Assembly (NCBI GenBank): GCA_003008705.1
Contig: PDUO01000073.1
Span: 120,943-144,704 of the forward strand
DNA: 23,762 bases
Direction of reading: 5' to 3'
Origin: Pezicula radicicola
Lineage: Eukaryota > Ascomycota > Leotiomycetes > Helotiales > Dermateaceae
Shown one piece after another: positions 10,382 to 19,929 of the stretch. A program made the translations under genes and the position numbers. The notes beneath the pieces were generated by a model that searched no databases, was not told the origin of the DNA, and saw only the letters and a program-made list of their open reading frames with translations. The stretch's first letter is position 1. Every line of letters begins with the position of its first letter.

Positions 10382-10532
10382 CTACCGTACAAATCCAGAC
10401 ACATGGGTCAATGCTAGTAAGGAACACAGCAGGTTTATGGCCGTGCTGAACTCTATTCATCACCAAAATAGCCACTACTCCCGCTGTTAATCCTTACTAG
10501 CGTTGACCCATGTGAGTGAGTTTGTACGGTAC
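10382..10532. mobile_element. MITE-like element, 151 bp, terminal inverted repeats of about 45 bp
   Basis: The left end (from 10382) reads CTACCGTACAAA, then ACATGGGTCAATGCTAGTAAGGA by about 10427. The right end (to 10532) carries the complement in order: TCCTTACTAGCGTTGACCCATGT, a short mismatched spacer, then TTTGTACGGTAC. The arms are near-perfect apart from a short gap and the outermost base. The element is flanked by TA on both sides (10380-10381 and 10533-10534), which fits the TA duplication of Tc1/mariner-type elements. It has no coding capacity. No second copy was seen in the window. Confidence 0.72.
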
Positions 10533-10731
10533 TAAGCTGTCGTTTTGATTACTATTTCACCACTGTGAATCCTACGAAGTCCTGTGTCTCACTGTCTCCC
10601 CATCATAAGCTACACTGTACGAAAACCTTCATCGACGCAGCGTCTTTTGCATATCGTTATTTTCAATTCAGTGCATATTTGAAAATGTTGTATATTTGAC
10701 ACATATGCATTTTAACAGTATCGCATCCTCT
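10533..10731. other. 3' flank of the ATP-grasp gene
   Basis: These 199 bases of normal composition lie between the MITE-like element and the stop codon of the ATP-grasp gene. No gene or clear polyadenylation signal was identified. Confidence 0.6.
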
Positions 10732-12738
10732 CTACTCGACCTCATAGCGGAATTCTTTCCGGACCTTCTCTCCTAATTTGATGGCGTGCTCCCTACTCGC
10801 TCTGCTGATGATTAAAAAGAAGGCCAAAAATCCCACTCTACTTGCATGCGGCCCAGTCAGTTGATCACCCTTTGCGTGTAAGTTCTTGTACTCCGGTACT
10901 GCAGCCTTTAGATCCTCGTGCCTGTCGAGCATATCTTTCACCGGATCTTCTGATTTGAGAATGCCTTCCTTGTCCTCTCCTACACCCATGCACACGAGCC
11001 ACCATTGGGGGCCATTCTTGAACGGTTGGGTTAATGCGCGGAAACGGTCCAAGTCACCGACCGCATAGAGGAGTTGCAACGCGTAGTAATCCACCCCGTA
11101 TGTCAACAGCGTTGCTACGGCCCAAGTATACCCAGGCGGGCGGGCATTCACTTCGTGCAGATAGAACGACGGTTGCTGGCCCTTGCTCTGCTCATCGGCG
11201 TACAAGTCCTCTACCCCGTTCTTGACAGTGTAGCTCATGCTAGAGTATCTCATTCGGCCTTCACAATGCAGAATTCCGTTCCTGAAGCCCTGCCTCAAGA
11301 CAGTCTGGTGTAAAGAGTTGCGCATGATTTCCACCTCGTTTGGAGGTAAACTCGTCGGTTGCACCATGGACGTCTCTTGGAAGTTGTCCTGCCAATTGTT
11401 GCCTGCACGATCGCCAGGCTTGGGAAAGTCGTCAGCAACTTCAAAGAACGTGACCTCGCCGTCCAGCAACACCATATTCGCATCGACTTCAGGGCCTTCA
11501 ATGTACGGTTCAACCATCGCATCGGCGTTCTGTGCTACCCCAGCGTGACGCTTATTGCAAGCCTTTTCTACCGCTTGCACAAGTTCCTCCTCATCGTTAA
11601 CCTTCGAGACGCATTCACTGCTCCATCCATCACACGGTTTTACAATCAGAGGATACTGTAGCCGTGGGTGGTCGCCCGAAGCCAGAAGATCCTTCAGGTG
11701 AGTAGTGCTTGAGACACAGAATGCTTCATTATTATCCAATTCCATCGCACGCGTCTTGTACTTATCGCCAGCAATTTCGTAGGCCGACAACGGCGAGGTA
11801 GGAAGGCCTAGGATCTCGCAAGCTCTAGCGACCCCGGTGATAAGGGGGACTCTAACGGTGGCTATTCCGTGGATTGGCTCGCCATAGTTGCGAATCGCAG
11901 ACACAAGACGGTCGATAAAGCCATCATCGGCTGAGATGTCGGCGGCGATAAAGCCTTCACGGAGATGCGCCCAGCGAGGGTCGTTCTTCTGCATCCAATG
12001 GCCCGGCTGGTCGACGATCACAAGGATAATCCCCATCGCCCCAGCCGCTTCAAAGATACGCCGGCCGAGATCCAAGTCCGATCGACCTGCCACCCAGGCC
12101 AGACGCCTGATTGGAGCAGGGGAAGAGGATATCCAGGGGAAGCTAATCCGGTTGTGGAGTTCCTTCTCGACTGCATCTATGACAGCTGCACTGTTGACCA
12201 CAATACCACCTACCGCACTAGAAATAAGGTGCTCAAGTTGAGAGAATTCAATGTAATTGCAGCTGTAAGCCTTGATTTCCTGTCGAGGTTTGAGGAACCC
12301 TTTGACCGCGGTGGCGGGTTCATAACCTTCGAGACGTCGTTCGAGAAAGTCGCATCGCACGCAGAATCCATTTTGAACTGGAAGGACGAATTTGACCGCA
12401 ATAGGGCGCTCCGGCCGCTTGATGGTCTCTTGCAAGAACTCTCCAGCTGGTGTACTTGGATCCAAATCGAAACCCTGGTTTGTGCTTTGATCGTAAATCC
12501 GTAGGACTTCAGAGGACCTGCTTTTCGACTCTAAATCGGACGGATCGCTGATAATCACGTCCAGGGTTCGAAAGTTTTGTGCCTCGGAAGTCTTTTCATT
12601 GAGTGTCCATTTGCTTTGAAGCTCAACTGATAATTGGTTAGTTGCGGGTGGTGCTGGTTATTCCAGGACACTGATCCTATGCGTACCGTTTTTGCCTGTA
12701 AGACTGGCTGTGACCTTGGACTGCGCAATACTGACCAT
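10732..12738 (-). CDS. ATP-grasp domain ligase (carboxylate-amine ligase type), two exons
   Basis: The predicted protein is 648 aa from join(12738..12687, 12626..10732). Residues about 190-280 form a pre-ATP-grasp Rossmann-like region ending in GLPTSPLSAYEIAGDKYKTR, the usual lead-in with its DK signature. The ATP-grasp fold follows: PLIVKPCDGWSS (ATP-binding Lys ~347), EPYIEGPEVDAN (~390-400), FFEVADDFP, and HEVNARPPGY (~508-517), whose E-x-N-x-R binds Mg-ATP and the acyl phosphate. Such enzymes activate a carboxylate as acyl phosphate and join it to an amine; the substrate cannot be read here. The long exon opens without ATG. A 60-nt intron (donor GTACGC, branch CTAAC, acceptor CAG) links it in phase to the only in-frame ATG upstream (12736-12738). 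The frame stays open to 12904 and looks coding, so a longer N-terminus with another exon is possible. No internal stop is present. Confidence 0.9.
12627..12686 (-). other. Intron 1 of the ATP-grasp gene (60 nt)
   Basis: On the minus strand it starts GTACGC and ends with CTAACCAATTATCAG. The branch-point CTAAC lies 10 bases before the acceptor CAG. Splicing joins AAAAACG to TTGAGCTT in phase. Without splicing, the downstream frame meets a stop near 12657 before any ATG. Confidence 0.78.
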
Positions 12739-12985
12739 TCTGTTTTCCGAATCGAACACTATATGCCCTGCTATAAGTTTGGAATAGTCTCCTTTAATTG
12801 CCAATTCAAAGATGGCGGCGATATTCGGATGATAAGATTCAGATGACTCGATATCAAGCTTAGTATCGTGCTTTTTTCGGAGACAAGAAGGTGAACAATT
12901 TCAGGATATAGGTTTGGGACGTCGCATTATTATCTTGCAATCATTAGCCGTAATGCTTAGCACTTATTTTACCTCCGGTTGTTGC

Positions 12986-13365
12986 TTCCCATTTTGCTTG
13001 CTATTATGCTTCCAGTACTAGTTCAAATATTACTGCCAATAATACTTCCCATAGGACTGCTCACGTCGTTCTCTGTTTTACTTCCGACTTTGCTTCCGAT
13101 TCTACTTCCAATTTCACTTCCACTTGTACGACCACATTTACGACCACATTTACGACCAATTTTATTTCCGATTTATTTCCATTTTACTTCCATTTCTACT
13201 TCCATTTCTACTTCCCATTTTACTTCCATTTCTACTTCCCATTTTACTTCCAAATCTACTCCCCATTTTACTTCCCATTTTACTTCCAAATCTACTCCCC
13301 ATTTTACTTCCATTTCTACTTCCCATTTTACTTCCAAATCTACTCCCCATTTTACTTCACGTTTT
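12986..13365. repeat. 12-bp minisatellite (CCATTTTACTTC-type units)
   Basis: About 15 well-kept units occupy 13174-13365, mixing variants such as CCATTTCTACTT, CCCATTTTACTT and CCAAATCTACTC. More degenerate 12-base units reach back to about 12986. Because 12 is a multiple of 3, both strands stay open: plus reads Leu/Pro- and Ser/Thr/Phe-rich tetrads, minus reads MGSK/NGSR/FGSK tetrads. Neither has a convincing start or known homologue. The plus reading begins with TTG and the minus one ends in a stop at the edge of the array. Confidence 0.85.
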
Positions 13366-13531
13366 GACTTTCAGTGAGCAGACGCTCGACCATTGATTAA
13401 TTCACGAATAGCGAAATATTCACAGAATCATTCTGATTCTCACTCTTGAAGGGCCATAATCACCCCCGGGTGCCTCATAATGGAGTTGTCAATAATTAGG
13501 ACCATATAATATTTGTTCCTTCTATTTTCGG

Positions 13532-14708
13532 TCAGTCAAAGTCTATGATACTTGAAGCGGGATTAAGTAGAAATGCGTCTAGATACAGGAAGCTGTAACT
13601 CCCCTCCTCATCCTCACATATAGGTTGAGCACGGGGCATTCCTGCAAGTCTTCTTGTGAAGCCCCGATAAAGAAGTAATCCCATAGCGCTTGCTAGCTTA
13701 ATCGTCCTAATAGTCTGTTCAGATAGATTCCCCGCTTCCCTTTGGAACGTGCTCCAAAAAGTTTCCTGGAGCGTGCTGTAGTCCTTGTATGGCCGCCACC
13801 CCCTTTTTAAGTCAAGTACACACATTAAGTTTTGGGTAAAGTGAAGGTTCTGGCCAAATGTGCTGAGTCCGGCCTCACCCCAATCAAGGACGCCCTTGAG
13901 GTTGCAGGTCTTCCGGTCGACGACGAGGTTTGCCGTGCTGAAATCACGATGGAGAAGAACCACAGGCAGATCAAGAATAGCGTCCATGGAATCAAGGCAT
14001 TTTTGAATGACTGAGTGAAAACGAGACGGGAAAGAGCGAAGAAGCAATTCAAGATCGTAGGCGTATTCTTGGCGTACTTTGCTACGATAGTTGGAGGCAA
14101 TCGGCTGAGGTGTTTTCCATGATGTGGCAAAGAAGCTTTAATGAATTAGCACAATCCTCCAAAAAATAAAAATAAAAACAAATTTAAAGATTTGGTGCAT
14201 GGGATTGTCTTGGTGCCACCTAGCATAAGGCGGCTGGGGTTGGGAGGATGGTGCCTTACCATGCAACATCGGCTATAAGTGTTCTACGCCAACGGCAGCT
14301 CTCCTCGGAATTTGGAGGATGCCTAGCTTCAAGAATCAAATCCAAATAAGTCGTACCCTGTATCCGAGGCATACTATAGACGTGGACGCCTCCCATCTGT
14401 CCATGAGTTGAGATGGCTGGGACAACAGGGCCATGTATCTTGCGTGCTAGCTGAAGAGTCTCTATGTTAAGAGGCAAAGACGCGAGGCGGAATTGGAAGA
14501 CATATTCGAGTTTCCATCCCGCATAGATTGAATAGCTGCAGTTTCCTTGCACAGCCACAGGTTCGACTCTGCCTCCAACTATGCTGATAGCCTTCTCATC
14601 ACAGGCGTTGCCACTTGTCGATGTTTTGGCAAAGAATTTTGCTATCGCCTTGTCCCGGCAATATGGGTAGCCAGGAGACATGGCAGCGAGAAAGCCTTGG
14701 TAATGCAT
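13532..14708 (-). CDS. Fungal APH-type phosphotransferase (protein kinase-like fold), two exons
   Basis: Join(14708..14260, 14135..13532) gives 350 aa from ATG to TGA. The 124-nt intron has donor GTAAGG and acceptor AAG. The exon junction restores IADVACFFATSW, a conserved helix in this family. Exon 2 holds the catalytic loop LLHRDFSTANLVVD (His212, Asp214, Asn219) and the metal-binding GVLDWGEAG (Asp234), the HxDxxxxN and D-x-x-E-x pattern of the APH/choline kinase fold (PF01636). The N-terminal lobe has a likely nucleotide loop around residues 54-66 (VQGNCSYSIYAG). Members transfer ATP phosphate to small molecules. Fungal paralogues are many and mostly uncharacterised, so drug resistance should not be inferred. 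Both exons are free of stops and the key residues are kept, so the gene appears functional. Confidence 0.92.
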
Positions 14709-14869
14709 GGCGTTGTGTGTTTTTAAGTATAAAGAAGGTCTGATTTGACCTAGATCAAGAATTTGCTATTCAATGAAGAATAATACGTGAAACCCAAAGG
14801 GGCGAGAGCAAAATTATATACCCCGATTCCGTCAATGCGGCGCCCCCTCATGTCTTATAATGCAATAGG
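14709..14869. other. Upstream region of the APH-type gene, no feature defined
   Basis: 161 bases lie between the start of the minus-strand kinase gene and the next plus-strand open stretch. This is where the kinase promoter should be. I see no sharp TATA or repeated operator motif. Confidence 0.5.
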
Positions 14870-15560
14870 GTGATACCCATCGATGAGCTGCACTCTATTC
14901 GATATCAGCTGCATACAACCCCTGTACTGAGTTATGCTGCTAACCTCGCAGCCGAATTGGTCGAGAATCCGATTCCTAGCATCGACCAGGTTAATAACGC
15001 TGGCAGTGAGGGGACTTGTTCAATTGGGAGTTTGACAATCCCGTGTGTGCAGGACTGTGCCCTGTCTACTTCGTATAAACCTAAAAGCACACGAGTGAGA
15101 ATCAGATCCTAAGCATAGCTCTGTTGTTGACGTGAGGGGTTCCTCGATGTCTCTCAGTGATTATGTTGACAAAGACGCGGGCTGCTATAGGTCCTCCGGC
15201 CTTGCACGGTCACCTCCTACGGGCGATCCACAGGGTTCAAACAGATCGCCAGTGAACACTCTCCAAAACGTATCGACTCTAGCTCACGGCAAGACATCAG
15301 TTCCAGTCACAATGTCTATGTCAGAAGCCTGCCATACTCAAAAAAACACGAGAGGTGGTCAAAAAGATCTCGGAGATCGTCTTTCAAACACGGCAGTTCA
15401 GCATCAATACAATCGAGAAAGAGATCAAGATTGTGTACTATTAGCCGTCGAAGGCTATGGAACGCCGAATTAGTCACACAAGCCTAGTACGTGTGTTGAT
15501 TTGAACACTTACTGATCCTCTTGCAGAGTCTTGGGGAGCAGAGGGAACACGGCCATATCA
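14870..15560 (+). pseudogene. Unassigned coding-like stretch, possible gene remnant
   Basis: An 80-codon frame (14870-15112) starts with GTG and contains SYAANLAAELVENP. A second frame opens just after TATAG at 15192 and runs to a TAG at about 15485, with many Ser, Arg and Lys. A possible intron (donor GTGAGA in CACACGA|GTGAGA, acceptor TATAG) would join them in phase. Another intron-like piece (GTACGTGTGTTG to CTCTTGCAG, about 15487-15526) follows, but splicing it still leaves a stop. No ATG opens the set, and I recognise no domain. It could be a decayed gene or chance. Confidence 0.25.
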
Positions 15561-15965
15561 TAGCGTGTGTTGACCATCATCATGGCTTTTTTTTTCTGAA
15601 CCGTATTTTCAAACCTCTTCTTGTCTCTTCGTTATAATAGCCGATAAACAATGCCTCACAGATTCGCAATAGACACTTGGCCCACCTGTCTGTCTCCTGG
15701 TGGACGCCGATGCATGGTCATAGCCTCTCCAGATGTTGTCGTCTACCAAAAGCCTGCAAAGGCGGCTTGCGCGTCCAAGTTGTAGTTAGATATTCGATCA
15801 ATTTTCCACTAATGCTTCTTCCCCTGTCTCCCCTTCACAATTTGCGCTTCCCTGCAGACTCGACCTTCTGCATGAAAGGCCTGCCCAACCCTACTTCTCC
15901 ACCTACATTCCACATGCAAATATTACAATGCAGCTACTAAATTATATACATTGTACGCTTGATTA
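15561..15965. other. Intergenic stretch without a recognisable gene
   Basis: Normal base composition with a T9 run near 15588. An 87-codon plus-strand frame at 15677 does not begin with ATG and looks like no known protein. Nothing else is supportable. Confidence 0.55.
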
Positions 15966-15969
15966 CACT

Positions 15970-17083
15970 CTCGCTCTCGTTGAGCTAGTTCAAAATCGCG
16001 AAGTTGAATGGCAGACACTAAACCGCAAGACTGGTAAACACGAGCAAGAGTATCAACTAATCCTAAAAAAGTTGAAGCTCCTGTTGTTTTTTTAATCCCA
16101 TCATAGAATGGGCCGATAAAACATATCTGTTGCGTCTCTAGATTTACGAGAAGACTATGATCGCTAGTAAAAGCTAGAAGTCCTAAACTATCTATGTAAA
16201 TGCCAATAAATTCATCTGTAGGTTAAAAGGAGGCTACTACCCTATCCCCGAACTAAATTTAGGCTCTTATCGGTTTCTATTATATTAATATGGAAGAGTT
16301 TGAGCTATCAGATCCTAACGTATACGCTATATTCGAAGACTTCTTTGTCCAGTAGTACGCCCCTTAAAGCCATCGAATATTCGAGGGAAATGATATGGCA
16401 AAAGCGGTCGATTCTCGAGTAGTTATTTACCTAAACGTCTCTGAGACAAAACCCCTTTGGATTAAAGGCAAGAACTTTACGATGGAAAATCTCATCCTCG
16501 CTCTAGAGAGGGCGAGTGCGTAGAGCGATGGCGCCGTTGCTAGCTTCCGGTTAAGCCCGCAAAACTACCACCGATATTACTCTCCCGTTACTAGAAAGGT
16601 GAGCTGGTTTCAGCAGGTCAGTAGGGATTACTACCAGGTTGATCCTATCTGCCTTAGTAGGTAAGTACTGTAGATATATTGACACGAAACGCGTGATGTG
16701 GCATAGGGGTCGAGACGAAAGAGTTTGGGATGGTGCTCTTTGTAGCTATTAGCGCAACAAATGCAGGCACAGTTAAGTAAGCGCTATATTTTCTAGCTTT
16801 ATCCAAATGTGCTTGCTAACTTCTATTTAGGGACTATGCGCCATTTCGCAAAGCTGGCACGGATGTCAAGAAGGGAGATTAGATTGGAATCTTCCAATTT
16901 GGCGGGTCTAGTATTATTGTCGCATTTGAGAAAGACAGAATCAAGTCCGATGAAGATCTGTTGAGCGTAAGCCAAAGTCGTGTTGTGATAGCTATGGATG
17001 GAAGTGGGCATGAGTTTGGGTACAGCCCTTCCGTCATGGTAGGGTTCGCATGCCATGTATTGAATGCACTCTACGGGTTCTGA
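15970..17083 (+). pseudogene. Phosphatidylserine decarboxylase family pseudogene
   Basis: A broken frame matches the PSD family (PF02666) in order: FELSDPN-YA-FEDFF (from 16290), AVDSRVVIY (the block with the catalytic Asp), LWIKGKNFTMENL, AVASFRLSPQNYHRYYSPV, DYYQVDPICL, EFGMVLFVAISATNAGTV, then FQFGGSSIIVAFEKDRI-SDEDLL. GGSS is the self-cleavage site whose Ser becomes the pyruvoyl group. It is broken by TAG 16353, TAA 16365, TAG 16521, a frameshift near 16660, TGA 16694 and TAG 16880. The His before SPV in the YHRxH block is Tyr. A 54-nt intron (16777-16830: GTAAGC, GCTAAC, TTTAG) is still intact. Upstream from ~15970 a weaker part (NRKTGKHEQEY) resembles the family's N-terminal side. The ancestor would decarboxylate phosphatidylserine or, as in some fungal paralogues, a small amino acid substrate. 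Confidence 0.88.
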
Positions 17084-17945
17084 ATCGGTTTATAAGATTG
17101 TGAGACTGAGGAAAACATAGTTCAGAGGCACGCTGTGTAAGGTGGCTCTTTCCTACCCCGTGCCACCATACTTAGTTCAATTCAACCTAGATGTTTACCT
17201 ATTCTCTTCGGGGACAAAGCCTACGATAAGAACCTCCATCAGCTCTTGATTTCGTCCGCAGAATCGCAATTGTCTTTCGTAGTCGACTCGGCTCCAAAAA
17301 ATAGTAGAAAGATTCAATCATCTACAGTACGAGTAATGGTACTTTCTCGCGGATCGCTTTGCTGGAGTTTGGCCTTGGAATCTGTCGTTTCCAAAGTCAC
17401 GATCCAGGGATTTGGTCCGCGGTCGTTGGGTTGAGGAGCTTGGCGGCGCGAAGGGAACCAATGAGGAAAGTGACGTTAACTATGCAAAATCGCCGTCAGC
17501 AGAGAATATTCGCAGAGATGCTTGAGAGGGCAGGAGCGGCAGAGGTGTTGCAATAGAGGCAAGGGAGAGGGAGGCGAGCCTGGAAGAGGTTAAGAGTGCG
17601 AAGATGGCGATGGAATGGGAATCAGGCTCCACTAAGGTGAGAATGTGCTGAAGAGGCGGTAGCTCTGCAGTAACGGTCCTGTAGAGGTGTGAATCTACAG
17701 CAGCCACACCAGGCCGGAGAGATCATAACTTTACAGCGTCTGTTTTGTAGAAAGCTAAGTTCTTCGGCGACCTTGGATCTTGAGAATACAAGGCTGACGT
17801 CATCACATGACCATAACCGATTGCTCTTAAGACCGTCACTGGCCTCGAGAGCACGTAAACTACATAATCTATTACCCAATATCGAGTCAAAAAAACAAGA
17901 CTAACAGACTTCGCGTTATTTTAAGCTTTGACGCGAGACGACATC
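17084..17945. other. Stretch between PSD pseudogene and membrane protein gene, no gene recognised
   Basis: Normal composition. Short plus-strand frames (such as 17246-17434 without ATG start, and one with charged EAREREASLEEVKSAK near 17550-17610) do not join into a protein I recognise. They may be remnants of the region that once followed the decarboxylase. No RNA gene was seen. Confidence 0.5.
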
Positions 17946-17948
17946 TGC

Positions 17949-18134
17949 CTAGAAATCATCGTTGTCTATCGTCTCACTTGTTGTATCAGACTCAGGGCCA
18001 TTAACTTCCGCTGATTTATCTTCATGATTAGTAGTTAGCACCTTGTCGGCCGCTACCATCAGCTCCCCGCACCATTCTGATAGAAATACTATATTGATAA
18101 AAACCACTATAGAACTAATTGCCCGACGCAACCA
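17949..18134 (-). pseudogene. Possible last exon of an unidentified membrane protein gene
   Basis: After a good acceptor (CTAATGATTTATTTCAG at about 18135-18151, minus strand), a 60-codon frame reads WLRRAISSIVVFINIVFL, a hydrophobic segment, and then a polar tail rich in Glu, Asp, Ser and Thr ending DNDDF and TAG. A matching donor (CCAG|GTGACA) lies 47 bases upstream, but I find no supported upstream exon. It lies just downstream of the rhodopsin-like gene on the same strand, so it could also be 3' untranslated sequence of that gene. Confidence 0.22.
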
Positions 18135-18366
18135 CTGAAATAAATCATTAGACTACATCTAGAGACATCGCTGTCACCTGGATTGATAAAATCCTAATAG
18201 GTTCGTATGACGCGACTAATGAAAAAAAGAAATGAAAAAATATAGAGTAGATCTACACACAACCCCGTTATTTTCCCACTACATATCTTGTATTGTGAGG
18301 CGTGCTACAATCTAAAGATCCTCTTAAAAGTTTCCTCGTTCACAACTCTTCACTATGAAGCTGCTA

Positions 18367-19611
18367 CTAGACCTGGTACTGGCCCTCATTGACAGTAGTC
18401 ACAATAACCCTTCCATCCTTCGCATCTGGATCCGGATATAAACGATTAGTGCTATCACTTCCTTCTCTAGGACTCGCACTAGGACTCTTTGGTTTGCTGG
18501 ATTGTGATTCCATTTCGATATCGGATTTGTTGCTTCCCTTAGGTCGTAGGTATTTGCTGCTCTTTCGACTAAGCGACCGAACTTGAGGACCAAATCTAGA
18601 AAGCAGAGGGCGCAGGGTCGGCAGGCAAGAGCAGATAATTCCCACGTTAAGCTCGCCTACCGACCACAAAGCAGGCGCTAAGCCATCCCAGGTCGGATCT
18701 TTCGTGAAAACGGCTTTCTTCATACTGCCGAGCCGAATAATGGATATCGAACAGGTGCTAGATATTTCCATGTTAGTTACATTCTAAAGGGCAAATAGGT
18801 AGTTCTTACAAGAAGCCGAGGCAGAAAATGCAGAAGAGGATGATCTTTTGCTTCTTAGGTAATTGCAATGTTCTGATCATAGGAAGGGGAATGGTGAAAA
18901 TAATCACATCAGTGATTAGGTTCAAAACAGACGTAGATAAAAAGATGACGATATTGCTAATGCATTTTCCGGGTATGCTTGGGGTCCACAAAGCTGGGAC
19001 TGGACGACATGGAAAGGTGCATAAAATAAGTGACCCGATCCCTATAAGGACGACGATAGCGATCCAAACGCGACAGATCGTCTGCATTGTGCGACCAGGG
19101 AAGATCCGAGTATATTGTAATAGGAACGAGATTTTAAGAAACATTAGAGCAAAGTTATATATGTTTCCGCTTGTTACGAACGTCTCCAAAGAGTTAGCCG
19201 TATGTAGATGTTAAATAATAGATAGGTTATTACCTTTAGGTGTGGCTCCGTTAACGATGCAGGGACAACCCATACATGTCTACCTAACCCATACCTCGTC
19301 CCTATAGAAATATAAGTATATTTCATGCCCAGGCAGATTTAAGACCTACGTAAAGCTACTGTAAGAGATGTACCAATGGAGCAAAACTACATTAGTCATA
19401 TTAGCTAAAACTAAACAGATACTAGGAGACCACAGACCTGAGCAACAATAATGAACCAATCGTCTAGACCGACGGCTTTTAGGACCTTCACCCTTATATA
19501 GAGCCGAAGGACAACAATTGAGAACGATACGCAGACTGCGACAATACAAACAGAGACTATCTCGGTGACCTTCGATTGGGAATCGATGCTAGGATTTGTC
19601 GTCGATGCCAT
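18367..19611 (-). CDS. Fungal rhodopsin-like (PTH11-type) seven-helix membrane protein, five exons
   Basis: Exons 19611..19438, 19386..19350, 19301..19234, 19183..18810 and 18757..18367 join in phase to a 347-aa protein ending EGQYQV. The four introns (51, 48, 50 and 52 nt) have GT...AG ends; CTAAT/CTAAC branch points are plain in three. The product has seven hydrophobic segments: ~15-37, ~52-70, ~100-120, ~130-155, ~175-205, ~218-238 and ~255-280. Family signatures are VGLDDWFII, YGLGRHVWVVP, KISFLLQYTRIF, FPCRPVPALW, PLPMIRTLQLP, FTKDPTWD and LWSVGELNVGIICSCLPTLRPL, as in the fungal rhodopsin domain family (PF20684). A Ser/Pro/Lys-rich cytoplasmic tail follows. Such proteins sit in the plasma membrane and are often proposed as GPCR-like sensors, mostly without proof. 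No stop or lost motif, so it appears intact. No CFEM domain precedes it. Confidence 0.93.
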
Positions 19612-19900
19612 TGCGGGATAGTAGAAACAGTTGTGAAAACAGTTGTTGTGGATGTGATTTTCTTGATCTAAAGTTCCAGGACAGCAAAAACATTTATATA
19701 CTGAAAATCAGAACACAAACGCCAGCTATAGAATGCCTCTTTATTGTACCTAACAAGATATTAGAAGTAGACTATTAAATGGTAAATAACTTGCACTGGC
19801 AGGGAATAACTAAGCGAATCTCTTCTGTTTTCTTTTCCCGAAACAGATATATTAACTTTAATTGTAGATCGAGATTCGGTTACTAACGACGTGTCGGGTC
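19612..19900. other. 5' flank of the rhodopsin-like gene
   Basis: Holds the likely promoter of the minus-strand gene. No clear TATA box or known binding site is evident. The base composition is moderately A+T-rich. Confidence 0.5.
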
Positions 19901-19929
19901 GAATATCCTTAGTAATGTTGTACGCTTCA

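Noticed and set aside
10886..12504. Several plus-strand open frames of 60-179 codons
   Set aside because: They lie antisense to the well-supported ATP-grasp exon, have no recognisable domains, and follow from its codon usage.
12986..13365. CRISPR-like array
   Set aside because: Units are adjacent 12-mers without unique spacers, in a eukaryotic context; this is a minisatellite.
12979..13396. Plus-strand Leu/Pro-rich and Ser/Thr-rich frames as a membrane or secreted protein
   Set aside because: They are the direct product of a 12-bp tandem repeat, begin with TTG or a late ATG, and have no start context or conserved part.
14568..14584. GGTTCGACTCTGCC resembling a tRNA T-loop
   Set aside because: No acceptor, D or anticodon stems fold around it, and it lies inside the APH-type coding exon.
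16823..17056. Minus-strand 77-codon frame
   Set aside because: It is antisense to the second exon of the PSD pseudogene, which has a clear family match on the plus strand.
17480..17904. Overlapping short frames on both strands
   Set aside because: They are mutually antisense, mostly start at non-ATG codons, and show no domain or splice structure.
18828..19214. 128-codon plus-strand frame
   Set aside because: It is exactly antisense to exon 4 of the rhodopsin-like gene, whose conserved motifs and splice sites are decisive.
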